From an uncultured Prevotella sp. (GTDB lineage: Bacteria > Bacteroidota > Bacteroidia > Bacteroidales > Bacteroidaceae), in assembly GCA_900769055.1 (NCBI GenBank), contig CAAGFF010000114.1, forward strand, positions 1-10,206: DNA of 10,206 bases, given 5' to 3'. Below are positions 1-5,338 of the stretch, piece after piece (the stretch's first letter is position 1; every line of letters begins with the position of its first letter). The position numbers were made by a program, and so were the translations under genes. The notes below the pieces were generated by a model that made no database searches, was not told the origin of the DNA, and worked only from the letters and a program-made list of their open reading frames with translations.

Positions 1-360
1 GTCACCAACATTGCAGAAAGCAAGTGTGGTATGCAGTATGCCCTCCTTGCTTCCTATAAGCGGCTGTATCTCGCACCTCGGGTCAAGGTCCACGCCATAC
101 CACCTTTTGTAGAAGTTTGTCATAGCCTCCCTCAGTTCCGGTATGCCCATCGTCGGCTGATACCCATGAGCCGCTGGTTTCTCAGCCGTTTGGCATAGCG
201 CTTCCACCGTCTGCCTTGACGGCGGCATGTCGGGACTGCCAATGGCCAGGCTTATGATGTCCTTTCCCTGTGCGTTGAGAGCCGCCACCTCCTTGAGCTT
301 GCGGCTGAAATAGTATTCCTCTACTGCCGACAACCTGTCGGCTGGCTTAATATTGCTCAT
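1..360 (-). CDS. Class I/II aminotransferase, N-terminal 120 residues (C-terminus off the left edge)
   Basis: This is a PLP-dependent fold-type I aminotransferase, of which only residues 1-120 lie in the window. Seen: an N-terminal region with AIGSPDMPP (about 39-47), HGYQPTMGIPELREAM (65-80) and GSKEGI (103-108). The last is the segment that contacts the PLP phosphate in this family. The Lys that binds PLP would lie beyond the edge. The ATG at 360-358 follows a GGAG about 5 bases upstream, one of the few clear Shine-Dalgarno sites here. It lies 14 bases inside the end of pheA in another frame, so translation is probably coupled. Inference: next to prephenate dehydratase it most likely aminates phenylpyruvate (and perhaps hydroxyphenylpyruvate) to the aromatic amino acid. 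Substrate specificity cannot be read from this fragment; aspartate and LL-diaminopimelate aminotransferases share these motifs. Confidence 0.88.
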   Translation of the reverse strand, partial: MSNIKPADRLSAVEEYYFSRKLKEVAALNAQGKDIISLAIGSPDMPPSRQTVEALCQTAEKPAAHGYQPTMGIPELREAMTNFYKRWYGVDLDPRCEIQPLIGSKEGILHTTLAFCNVGD

Positions 361-1177
361 ATTCTCCTAATATTTTCAGTTCCTTGGTCAATGGTATGAT
401 GGCGTCGATAGACTGGCGATAGCGCGTAAGATTGTCGTAGGTGACATCGACATAGAAGAGGTACTCCCACTCATGTCCGATGATGGGCAGCGACTGTATC
501 TTTGTGAGGTTAATATCATAGAAACTCAGTATCGTGAGCACCTTCGACAGCGAGCCCTCGTCATGAGGCAGGGAGAAAACAAGGCTTGACTTGTTTGACT
601 TCTCAAGCGAGCGCAGCATGTCGGCCTTGTTCGGGTTGCAAACTACAAGGAAGCGGGTGAAGTTGTGCTTGTTGTCCTCTATATGGTCCTCTATCACCTT
701 CAGTCCGTAATGGCGGGCCGCGTCTGGATGACATATTGCTGCCCATCCCCGGCATTGCTGACGCTGTATGAACTCAGCTGCCCCTGCCGTGTCCTCAGCC
801 TCAACCGCCTTCATGTCTGGATGGTTGGCCAGGAAGTTCCTGCACTGCATTAGAGCCACAGGATGTGAATGCACTTCGGTAATGGTGTCGTAGCCATCCT
901 CTGGCAGGCAACAGATGGAGTGCTGTATGTGCAACTTATGCTCGCCTACCACCGTTGTCCCGCTTGCGGTGAGCAGTTCGTAGTTGTGAAGCAGCGAGCC
1001 TGCTATGGTGTTCTCGATGGCGAGCATTCCTATAACCGTTGGGTCTCGCTTGATATTCTCGAACACAGCCTCAAAAGTGGCGCAGCAGATAAGCTGTATC
1101 TGCTCTCCCTCAAAGAACTGGTGGGCGGCGATGTCATGGAACGATCCGACAAATCCCTGTATAGCTATTCGTTTCAT
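347..1177 (-). CDS. pheA: Prephenate dehydratase with C-terminal ACT domain
   Basis: It converts prephenate to phenylpyruvate, the committed step of phenylalanine synthesis, in the cytoplasm. The 276 residues match the usual length of a monofunctional enzyme; no chorismate mutase domain is fused. The catalytic domain spans about 1-180 and shows GFVGSFHDIAA (8-18), ENTIAGS (55-61), HPVALMQC (105-112) and the conserved TRF motif (174-176) needed for catalysis. An ACT regulatory domain covers about 197-275, including DEGSLSKVL and WEYLFYVD. The phenylalanine-binding ESRP motif of characterised enzymes reads QSLP here (228-231), so feedback behaviour may differ. It is the first structural gene after a leader with a Phe/Tyr-rich peptide and terminator, starts 36 bases past that terminator, and overlaps the aminotransferase by 14 bases. 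The start codon lacks a strong Shine-Dalgarno, which is normal in this phylum. Confidence 0.96.
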   Translation of the reverse strand: MKRIAIQGFVGSFHDIAAHQFFEGEQIQLICCATFEAVFENIKRDPTVIGMLAIENTIAGSLLHNYELLTASGTTVVGEHKLHIQHSICCLPEDGYDTITEVHSHPVALMQCRNFLANHPDMKAVEAEDTAGAAEFIQRQQCRGWAAICHPDAARHYGLKVIEDHIEDNKHNFTRFLVVCNPNKADMLRSLEKSNKSSLVFSLPHDEGSLSKVLTILSFYDINLTKIQSLPIIGHEWEYLFYVDVTYDNLTRYRQSIDAIIPLTKELKILGEYEQY

Positions 1178-1213
1178 ATATTGTTGTTGGTTCTTAGCCT
1201 CTGTGGCCTTACG

Positions 1214-1250
1214 AAAAACGGTCCTGCTCTTTTACAAGCGGGACCGTTTC
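1214..1250 (-). terminator. Intrinsic terminator (attenuator) in the pheA leader
   Basis: On the minus strand the arms AAACGGTCC (1249-1241) and GGACCGTTT (1224-1216) form a 9-bp stem. One C-A mismatch and two more G-C pairs follow before the loop. The descending arm runs into five T residues (1218-1214), so this is a standard hairpin plus U-tract. It lies upstream of pheA and about 30 bases downstream of the leader peptide stop, which marks it as a leader terminator rather than the end of the TPR gene (208 bases away, with a promoter in between). Its 5' arm overlaps the antiterminator pairing segment. Read from the plus strand the stem is also stable but has no good U-tract. Confidence 0.85.
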
Positions 1251-1301
1251 GTATCTTATCATTTCTTTCCTAAGTTGAAATCTACACGCAACTTCCCGCT
1301 C
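1236..1301 (-). promoter_or_regulatory. Predicted antiterminator pairing in the pheA leader
   Basis: The minus-strand segment AGCGGGA (1300-1294) is the exact complement of TCCCGCT (1243-1237), which overlaps the 5' arm and loop side of the terminator; a G-U pair at 1301/1236 extends it. The two structures exclude each other. Between them AAGTTG (1294-1289) can pair with CAACTT (1277-1272), giving a small helix that could stack on the antiterminator. The first segment overlaps codons 19-21 of the leader peptide. A ribosome at the stop codon would cover it, while one stalled at codons 8-14 would leave it free. This is inference from base pairing; no folding energies were computed. Confidence 0.7.
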
Positions 1302-1356
1302 TACAATTCCTTGCAAAGTAAAAGTAATAGTAAAAAGATGCGTAAGACTTAGTCAT
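1282..1356 (-). CDS. Phe/Tyr-rich leader peptide of the pheA operon (24 aa)
   Basis: The short frame starts with ATG at 1356-1354, about 20-25 bases after the predicted transcription start, and ends with TAG at 1284-1282. It begins MTKSYAS and then reads FYYYFYF at codons 8-14, seven aromatic codons in a row, with another Tyr at codon 5; the tail ends in GSCV. Eight aromatic residues in the first 14 is far above chance. Its place between a consensus promoter and a U-tailed hairpin, directly ahead of a phenylalanine biosynthesis gene, makes it an attenuation leader peptide, like E. coli PheL in role though not in sequence. The ribosome would sense charged tRNA-Phe and tRNA-Tyr. No strong Shine-Dalgarno is seen. 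The peptide itself is probably not functional. Confidence 0.82.
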   Translation of the reverse strand: MTKSYASFYYYFYFARNCRAGSCV

Positions 1357-1383
1357 AGTTGTTGTCTTTTGATGTTTACGCTG

Positions 1384-1415
1384 CAAATTTATAACATTTA
1401 TTTTAAACAGACAAA
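1384..1415 (-). promoter_or_regulatory. Bacteroidota-type promoter of the pheA operon
   Basis: On the minus strand TTTG (1415-1412) and TAAATTTG (1391-1384) are separated by exactly 20 bases. This matches the Bacteroidota primary sigma pattern TTTG-N19/20-TAnnTTTG. Transcription should start near 1376-1380, giving a leader of about 200 bases ahead of pheA that holds the leader peptide and attenuator. The flanks are AT-rich. Confidence 0.82.
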
Positions 1416-1457
1416 CATTTTGCTCATTTTTTGCGTTATCTGCTTACTTTTATTATG

Positions 1458-2348
1458 TCAAAAGCCGTATGGGTTCATATTACGGTAAGTTTGCTCCACC
1501 TTGCATTGTATTCCTTCCCGTCCCTCTGCCGTGAAGTCTCCCGAGGTAGCGTCAAGCTCATGAGGAGACAATTCCAGCACCTGCCTCATGTCGGCCTCTG
1601 CCCCGTCCTTGTCACCAAGCGCCAGCCTGATGGCTCCACGTTCACGAAATGCCTCCACGCAAAACGGATTCAGGTCTATCACCTTATTATATATATTGAT
1701 AGCCTCCTGATGCTGCCCACGTGCCGCCATAACCCTTGCGCTCAACAGCTGTGCTTCCTCACTGTCAGGCACATTTGCTACCAGAAGCGAGGCATCGGCC
1801 CAGGCTCCGTCAAGGTCGCCAAGCTTCATGAGCAGCCCTCCTCTGAGCAAGTATGCGTCAAGGCAATCCTCATCCAGGCTAATAGCCTTTGTAAGCATGG
1901 CTATGGCCTGAATGTCATTGCCCTGAGCCATAAAGGCACGACCATAAAGCAAACATGCACGTGAGTTGTCAGGAGCAAGCTCAAGTATGGCCATGCAGGT
2001 ATCGGCAACCGCATCATAAGCATCGGCGAGATATGCCACCTCGGCCTTGCGCAGGAGCAGAGCGGTGTTGTCAGGCTCAGACTCTGCGAGTATGTTCATC
2101 TGCTCAAGTGCCGCCATAGGTTCTCCCTGCTGCAGATAAGCATTGGCAAGATGCTCCCTGCACTCACCATCGTCCTTTATCTGTAGCGCATGCACCAGGC
2201 ATTTCACGGCATAACAGCTGTCGCCCTGCCTCAGGGCACGTATACCGTCATATTTCAGTATGTCAAAGTTGCGGTCGCTCTCCTGCTGCTTGGCGGAAGC
2301 GGCATCGTTGTTGTCGGAAACACCGAATAGTGATTTAAGGAAGCTCAT
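1458..2348 (-). CDS. TPR-repeat protein, likely cytoplasmic
   Basis: The 296-residue protein consists mostly of tetratricopeptide repeats, about seven 34-residue units between residues 30 and 263. Good examples are at 128-161 (SRACLLYGRAFMAQGN...), 162-195 and 230-263, with the usual small/Gly/Ala/Pro positions. TPR arrays bind partner proteins. No signal peptide or membrane segment is visible; the N-terminus MSFLKSLFGVSDNND is a short amphipathic stretch followed by a polar linker. The tail ends in YRNMNPYGF. The ATG overlaps the stop of the upstream exported-protein gene as ATGA (2348-2345), so the two are translationally coupled and share a promoter. The specific role is not recognisable. 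Confidence 0.87.
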   Translation of the reverse strand: MSFLKSLFGVSDNNDAASAKQQESDRNFDILKYDGIRALRQGDSCYAVKCLVHALQIKDDGECREHLANAYLQQGEPMAALEQMNILAESEPDNTALLLRKAEVAYLADAYDAVADTCMAILELAPDNSRACLLYGRAFMAQGNDIQAIAMLTKAISLDEDCLDAYLLRGGLLMKLGDLDGAWADASLLVANVPDSEEAQLLSARVMAARGQHQEAINIYNKVIDLNPFCVEAFRERGAIRLALGDKDGAEADMRQVLELSPHELDATSGDFTAEGREGIQCKVEQTYRNMNPYGF

Positions 2349-2965
2349 TTCGATTTCAGTTTTTCATATATGTTGTTAGGTATTATGTCTGTCTTCTCCC
2401 ACAATGGCCATTGCCCGCTGATGCGCTTGTACTGCTTTCCAGCCTCCTTGTGACGGCGGAATGTAAACTTGGCATTTACATAGCCGTCATCGCCATCCTT
2501 CCCTATGATGAAGCAGTGCATTGTCTGCCTGTAGCCAACTACGGCTTTTCCCATGCGGATGGTCTCCGTAATCCACTCTTTCTGTGGTAGGCATACTGTT
2601 AGCATCTCCACATCAGGATATCGCTCGGCGAAGAGCTTGCGGCTCTCGTCAGTATAGACCATGGCATCGGAGCCTTTATAGAGGTTGGTGTCGTAGAGTG
2701 GCATGTAGTAGGTGCCTTCTATAAGGATGCTGTCGGCAGAACCGGCATCAATGCGGTCCTCGAAGCCAATGGCATCGCCAAGTTCATGTCCGGCGTTTTC
2801 CATCGAGGTTCTGGCTCGCTTCATAAGCCGCGACATCTTTTCTGAGAATTTCTCCTTCTTTGGTGATGCTGTTGTGGAGTCAGACTGAGCAGAGGCCATT
2901 GCTGGGAACAACGCCACAGCAAGCATTACGGCAAGCATCCTGCCTATAATATTTCTTTTATTCAT
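2345..2965 (-). CDS. Exported protein of unknown function (206 aa)
   Basis: No family is recognised. From the ATG at 2965 the protein opens with a classic signal peptide: MNKR, a hydrophobic stretch to about residue 20, and AMASA before a likely cleavage near residue 26. There is no lipobox Cys. A Lys/Arg-rich helical segment follows (about 35-60), then a mixed domain with YTDESRKLFAERYPDVEML and an Arg/Lys-rich end. It is probably periplasmic. The frame stays open upstream to 3034, but the matched promoter at 2994-3024 lies inside that extension and the signal peptide starts at 2965, so the shorter start is chosen. It is first in a two-gene operon with the TPR gene, which may point to a shared process. 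Confidence 0.83.
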   Translation of the reverse strand: MNKRNIIGRMLAVMLAVALFPAMASAQSDSTTASPKKEKFSEKMSRLMKRARTSMENAGHELGDAIGFEDRIDAGSADSILIEGTYYMPLYDTNLYKGSDAMVYTDESRKLFAERYPDVEMLTVCLPQKEWITETIRMGKAVVGYRQTMHCFIIGKDGDDGYVNAKFTFRRHKEAGKQYKRISGQWPLWEKTDIIPNNIYEKLKSK

Positions 2966-2993
2966 TATCGTATGTGAATGGTTATTGCGGTCA

Positions 2994-3024
2994 CAAAAGT
3001 AACACAAATGACATGAAGAACAAA
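2994..3024 (-). promoter_or_regulatory. Promoter of the exported protein/TPR operon
   Basis: On the minus strand TTTG (3024-3021) and TACTTTTG (3001-2994) are separated by 19 bases, a full match to the Bacteroidota pattern. The predicted start near 2987 leaves a leader of about 20 bases before the ATG at 2965. This decides the start codon of that gene. Confidence 0.78.
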
Positions 3025-3148
3025 ATAAATTCAATATTTTTATATTTTGTAGTGCTATTGGTAACTATTCACAAAGGTAGCAGCAGCACGCCCGTATCTC
3101 ATTTTTGGGAGAACCTCAATCCCATCGCAAATATTAATCGTCAGTTCG

Positions 3149-3180
3149 TTTGCCGTTTTGACAAACAAGTGTTATCTTTG
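3149..3180 (+). promoter_or_regulatory. Promoter of the epimerase-like gene
   Basis: TTTG (3149-3152) and TATCTTTG (3173-3180) are separated by 20 bases, matching the Bacteroidota consensus. Transcription would begin near 3187, about 20 bases ahead of the ATG at 3208. It is arranged back-to-back with the promoter at 2994-3024; the 124 bases between them are AT-rich and show no other structure. Confidence 0.78.
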
Positions 3181-3207
3181 CAGACGAATAACTTTTATCA
3201 AGAAACT

Positions 3208-4311
3208 ATGGAAATATGCATTGTTTGCGGAGCAAGACCTAACTTCATAAAGGTAGCTCCACTGGTGCGCGCCATCGACAGGGCACGCGAAGAAGGACAG
3301 GACATTACGTGCAGCCTTGTATACACAGGCAGCGAGAACGACCCTACATTGGAACCATCGCTCTTCGACGACCTGCAACTGCGACGTCCAGACATCTGTC
3401 TCGGAGTAGTATGCCAAAATCTAAATGAGCTTACCGGACAGGTGATGTCGTTGTTCGAGCACTACTTACAGCGCCGTAAGACGGACACCGTAGTGGTTGT
3501 CGACGACCTGGCATCAACAATGGCAGCTGCCATAGTGACCAAGAAGCAGGGCATAAGGCTCGCACATATTGCTGCAGGCACACGCTCTTTCGACATCACC
3601 ATGCCGAAAGAGATTAACAGGCTTGTCATTGACGGACTCTCCGACATGCTTTTCACCGCAGGTATAAGCAACAACTCCATAGCCAACAAGGAGGGAGCGG
3701 AGCTATCAAAGGTATACATGGTTGGCAACACACTCATCGACAACCTGAGATTTATGCACGGGAAATGGGAAGACCCACGTCCCATTGAGGGAGTGGGTCT
3801 GCAAGAGGGCGGATATTTTCTCTTCACGCTCAACCGCAAGGCTCTCATCGCCGACAAGGCTGGGCTGCGCGTCATGGTTAGGGCTGTCACCGAGTCGGCT
3901 GGCAACATCCCCGTGGTAGCCCCGCTACGTGGCGATGCCCGCAGGGCTGTTGAGGAATGCCTGGAGGATGTGTCCTCTAATGTCCAGAAAGTCTTCCATA
4001 TAGTAGACCCCGTAAGCTATCTGCAGTTCGGATGGCTGGCCGCACATGCCGCAGGAGTAATCACCGACTCGGGAAATGTTGCCGAGGAGGCGACATTCAA
4101 CGGCGTTCCGTGCCTGACGCTCAACAACTACACTGAGCACATAGAGACGGTCAAGGTAGGCACCAACGAGCTGGTAGGCGAAGACCCCGGGAAGATTGCC
4201 GAGGCCATCAGCGCCATCAGGGAGAACAGATGGAAAAAAGCTCGCATACCGGACATGTGGGATGGCCGAAGCGCTGAGAGAATCGTTCAGATACTTAATT
4301 CCCAATCCTAA
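3208..4311 (+). CDS. UDP-N-acetylglucosamine 2-epimerase (WecB)-like protein with altered active site
   Basis: The 367-residue protein has the length and motif order of the non-hydrolysing UDP-GlcNAc 2-epimerase family (GT-B fold, UDP-GlcNAc to UDP-ManNAc). Seen: CGARPNFIKVAPLV (7-20), TMPKEINRLVIDGLSD (131-146), VGNTLIDNL (172-180), TDSGNVAEEA (286-295) and a late GTNELVG (318-324). Several residues known to act in E. coli WecB appear replaced. The Glu of HVEAGLR is Ala122 (HIAAGTR), the first Glu of PEE is Lys134, the His of TGHRREN is Asn209 (TLNRKAL), and RDTTERPE reads NNYTEHIE. It may therefore be a pseudoenzyme or have another activity. The start at 3208 is chosen because the promoter lies within the upstream open stretch and the fold begins at MEICIVCGARP. 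No capsule or O-antigen genes adjoin it. The last 17 bases overlap the convergent M48 gene. Confidence 0.86.
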   Translation: MEICIVCGARPNFIKVAPLVRAIDRAREEGQDITCSLVYTGSENDPTLEPSLFDDLQLRRPDICLGVVCQNLNELTGQVMSLFEHYLQRRKTDTVVVVDDLASTMAAAIVTKKQGIRLAHIAAGTRSFDITMPKEINRLVIDGLSDMLFTAGISNNSIANKEGAELSKVYMVGNTLIDNLRFMHGKWEDPRPIEGVGLQEGGYFLFTLNRKALIADKAGLRVMVRAVTESAGNIPVVAPLRGDARRAVEECLEDVSSNVQKVFHIVDPVSYLQFGWLAAHAAGVITDSGNVAEEATFNGVPCLTLNNYTEHIETVKVGTNELVGEDPGKIAEAISAIRENRWKKARIPDMWDGRSAERIVQILNSQS

Positions 4312-5161
4312 ATCCCATCTTTGTCTTCGTGGCAGGCGTTGCAGTAGTTGTCCCCTTGGCTCCCTGATAGTATTTCAGAGCCTCTGGCATGGCTTTCTGC
4401 AATGCTGCTATGCGCTTCTCGTCCGATGGGTGGTCGCTAAAGAAATCGTTCTGGTTGCTGCCCGATGACATTCTCTGCCAGAACGGAATGGCCTGCTGGG
4501 GGTCATAGCCGGCCATAGCGGCGAAGATTAGCCCCATATAGTCCGCCTCGGTCTCGTTGTCACGCGAGTACTTCAGGTTACGGAAGGAGAAATACTGTCC
4601 AGCTACTGCCGATGCCACGTCGCCAGTTCCTGCTCCCACCGTCTGGTTGAGAACTGCACCGAGAATGGACGTTCCCGTCTGCTGGTTCATCTTCTTGCTC
4701 ATCTGTTCGGCCGAGTGCTTTGCCACGGCATGCGCAATCTCATGGCCAAGCACTATGGCCAGCCCGTTCTCGTCCTTGGTGTAGGGCAGCAGTCCCTCGT
4801 AGACGACAATCTTACCACCAGGCATGCAGAATGCGTTCACCTGATTGTCCTGCACCAGATTGAATTCCCAGCTAAAATTGCTAATTTCCGAAGCATAGCC
4901 ATTATTGCGCAGATAGTTCTCTACTGCCGATGCCAGCTTCTTGCCCACCCTCTGCACCATTGCGGTACTGGTAGTATTAGCCGACTTCTTGGCCGAGGCC
5001 ATATAGTTGGAATACTCCTGACTGCTCAGGCTGAGCACCTGCTGGTCAGTAACTCTGAGACTATGTTTGCGCCCCGTCAGAGGCACAGTCTCCGTGGTGC
5101 CGCACGCTACAGCGAGCAGGCAAGCCACTACACAAAGAAATACATACTTTTTTGATTTCAT
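4295..5161 (-). CDS. M48-family zinc metalloprotease, lipoprotein
   Basis: A 288-residue envelope peptidase of the M48 type (LoiP/BepA-like), a group that degrades misfolded envelope or outer-membrane proteins. A lipoprotein signal peptide ends in LAVAC with Cys20 as the lipidation site. The zinc motif HEIAH is at 140-144 (His140, Glu141, His144), the third ligand is expected in ETEAD (203-207), and SDHPSDEKR (242-250) carries the family's conserved HP. The start at 5161 places the signal peptide correctly; the 18 extra codons upstream are translated tandem repeat. The gene ends 17 bases inside the convergent epimerase-like gene. Upstream, where a promoter is expected, there is an 8-bp repeat array and no clear TAnnTTTG, so it may be read through from the S8 protease gene or driven from a non-consensus site. 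Confidence 0.93.
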   Translation of the reverse strand: MKSKKYVFLCVVACLLAVACGTTETVPLTGRKHSLRVTDQQVLSLSSQEYSNYMASAKKSANTTSTAMVQRVGKKLASAVENYLRNNGYASEISNFSWEFNLVQDNQVNAFCMPGGKIVVYEGLLPYTKDENGLAIVLGHEIAHAVAKHSAEQMSKKMNQQTGTSILGAVLNQTVGAGTGDVASAVAGQYFSFRNLKYSRDNETEADYMGLIFAAMAGYDPQQAIPFWQRMSSGSNQNDFFSDHPSDEKRIAALQKAMPEALKYYQGAKGTTTATPATKTKMGFRIGN

Positions 5162-5173
5162 ATCTTTTTTTTT

Positions 5174-5237
5174 AAGTTGACAAGTAAACGAGTTGACAAG
5201 TAAACAAGTAAACAAGTTGACAAGTAAACGAGTTAAT
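5174..5237. repeat. 8-bp tandem array, eight units, just upstream of the M48 gene
   Basis: On the plus strand eight consecutive 8-mers run without interruption: aagttgac, aagtaaac, gagttgac, aagtaaac, aagtaaac, aagttgac, aagtaaac, gagttaat. Two main variants (aagttgac and aagtaaac) alternate irregularly. Two looser units (tagttgac, gagtcaga) follow at 5245-5260. The array ends 12 bases before the M48 start codon, separated by a run of T (A on the coding strand). This is replication-slippage material placed in the leader or promoter zone of the M48 gene. Confidence 0.9.
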
Positions 5238-5262
5238 AGTCTTTTAGTTGACGAGTCAGATG

Positions 5263-5338
5263 AACATTAAACTTTCAACATTAAACTTTCAACATTAAAC
5301 CTTCAACATTAAACTTTCAACATTAAACCTTCAACATC
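5263..5338. repeat. 14-bp tandem array overlapping the end of the S8 protease gene
   Basis: Five full units of aacattaaacYttc lie at 5263, 5277, 5291, 5305 and 5319 (Y is t or c), then a partial aacatc. The only variation is one pyrimidine. The unit nearest the protease gene contains its last codons and stop (minus strand ATG TTG AAG GTT TAA). The array therefore looks like repeated duplication of the gene's own end. No protein beyond the first stop is expected. Confidence 0.92.

Noticed and set aside
1214..1250. Hairpin considered as the terminator of the upstream TPR gene
   Set aside because: It is more than 200 bases from that gene's stop, and a full consensus promoter plus the leader peptide lie between them.
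1214..1356. pheA leader considered as a T-box or other riboswitch
   Set aside because: No T-box sequence or specifier loop is seen, and the Phe/Tyr-rich reading frame explains the leader better.
1431..1964. 177-codon plus-strand open frame opposite the TPR gene
   Set aside because: It is the antisense shadow of a well-supported TPR gene and shows no domain, signal or promoter of its own.
2966..3034. Longer start of the exported 206-residue protein
   Set aside because: The promoter at 2994-3024 overlaps the extension and the signal peptide begins at 2965.
2974..3207. N-terminal extension of the epimerase-like frame upstream of 3208
   Set aside because: The consensus promoter at 3149-3180 lies inside it, the extension has no family similarity, and the fold starts at MEICIVCGARP.
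5174..5338. Repeat cluster considered as a CRISPR array
   Set aside because: Units are 8 and 14 bp, directly adjacent with no unique spacers, and no cas genes are nearby.
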